Below are positions 63,473 through 64,000 of a stretch of DNA of 64,000 bases, piece after piece. The stretch spans positions 248,001 through 312,000 of the forward strand of contig NZ_SNXB01000004.1 of assembly GCF_004362055.1 (NCBI RefSeq). The letters are read 5' to 3'. The translations under genes and the position numbers were made by a program. Numbering within the stretch: position 1 is the stretch's first letter; every line of letters starts with the position of its first letter. A model generated the notes under the pieces. It was not told where the DNA came from. It did no database searches and saw only the letters and a list, made by a program, of their open reading frames with translations. This DNA is from Flavobacterium sp. 245 (lineage in GTDB: Bacteria > Bacteroidota > Bacteroidia > Flavobacteriales > Flavobacteriaceae).

Positions 63473-64000
63473 ATGACATTTAAAAATTTTATAAAAAAAA
63501 CGCATTTATGGCTGGGATTATCTTCAGGCATCATTGTGATTATACTTGGTATTACAGGCTGTTTGTATGTTTTTGAAGAAGAATTGCGCCCAATAATTCA
63601 TGACTATTATTATGTTGATCAGATAAAAAACAAAAAACTTCCGGTTAGCCAATTAATACAGATTGCAACGGAAGCAAACAAAATTAATCCAAAACAGACA
63701 CTTTCTGGATGCAGAGTGCTAAATGACGATAAACGTACAGCCATCATCTGGTTTTTTGAAGAATTAGATAAAGATGCTATTTGGTATTGGAACCGTTATC
63801 AAAGTACCTATGTGTATGTAGATCCTTATACCGGAAGTGTCAAAAAACTCGAAAATTATAATTTTGAGTTTTTTGTTTTTGTTAGAATGCTTCACCAGAC
63901 ACTTTGCTTAAGGAGCGAAATAGGCGACCCAATAGTAGGAACTGCTACTATTATATTTATCATTTCATTGATTACAGGATTGATACTTTGGTGGGGGCGA
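63473..64000 (+). CDS. PepSY-associated membrane protein (iron-uptake type), 5' part
   Basis: An open frame of 176 codons from an ATG at 63473 to the window edge. It starts with a cytoplasmic KKTHLWLGLSSGIIVIILGITGCLYVFEEEL, the first transmembrane helix of the PepSY-TM family with its conserved His and Trp. A periplasmic PepSY-like domain follows (VDPYTGSVKKLENYNFEFF, then RMLHQTLCLRSEIG), and a second helix begins near the edge (IIFIISLITGLILWWGR). Family members sit next to TonB siderophore receptors and are thought to reduce ferric siderophores. The C-terminal half lies outside the window. Confidence 0.88.
   Translation, partial: MTFKNFIKKTHLWLGLSSGIIVIILGITGCLYVFEEELRPIIHDYYYVDQIKNKKLPVSQLIQIATEANKINPKQTLSGCRVLNDDKRTAIIWFFEELDKDAIWYWNRYQSTYVYVDPYTGSVKKLENYNFEFFVFVRMLHQTLCLRSEIGDPIVGTATIIFIISLITGLILWWGR

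Overview
The window is a low-GC chromosomal segment of a flavobacterium, most likely the genus Flavobacterium. Supporting signs are a type III plus a type II glutamine synthetase, a type IX secretion (T9SS) C-terminal sorting domain, a curlin-repeat protein, a fused isobutyryl-CoA mutase (IcmF), many lipoproteins with Bacteroidetes-style signal peptides, and repeated TAnnTTTG minus-7 promoter boxes. No rRNA, tRNA or CRISPR array was recognised. All calls come from reading the sequence; no database search was run.

Layout. 1-7.4 kb: a curlin-type fibre subunit (cut by the window edge), GSIII and GSII in divergent orientation, a TerC membrane protein, and a T9SS cargo gene that has lost its start and signal peptide. 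7.4-13.7 kb: a lipoprotein, a secreted esterase, an AraC regulator, and a tandem array of four small secreted beta-sandwich paralogs. Three of these share an upstream box at exactly the same distance from the start codon. 13.9-24.7 kb: mostly housekeeping and envelope genes (short TPR protein, IcmF, L,D-transpeptidase, Coa1-like, DUF4197, PurU, catalase). 24.7-25.4 kb: two near-identical promoter-terminator units that look like tandem small RNA genes. 25.4-34.3 kb: a vitamin B12-type binding protein, PyrF, then a stress block (Dps, CsbD, AraC-type regulator, response regulator, CHASE3/PAS histidine kinase, small envelope proteins). 34.5-37.7 kb: an outer membrane protein and release factor 1, with palindromic mobile repeats between them.

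38.1-48.7 kb is an accessory, AT-rich region. It holds a DUF262-HNH nuclease, a protein with a hydrophobic N-terminal segment, a free-standing M41/FtsH-like protease domain, an MltR-like protein, a DUF2971 protein and orphan small genes. Many REP-type palindromes lie among them, around a RAYT (REP-associated tyrosine transposase) gene that is probably their mobiliser. The three-gene DUF262/membrane/M41 run is the best candidate for an undescribed, possibly defensive, system.

48.7-64 kb: lipoproteins, an S9 peptidase, an acyltransferase, topoisomerase III, small membrane proteins, an MFS transporter, and an iron-uptake pair (TonB siderophore receptor followed by a PepSY membrane protein cut by the window edge). 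Intergenic DNA is unusually rich in several families of inverted and tandem repeats, often placed at operon ends together with strong terminators.
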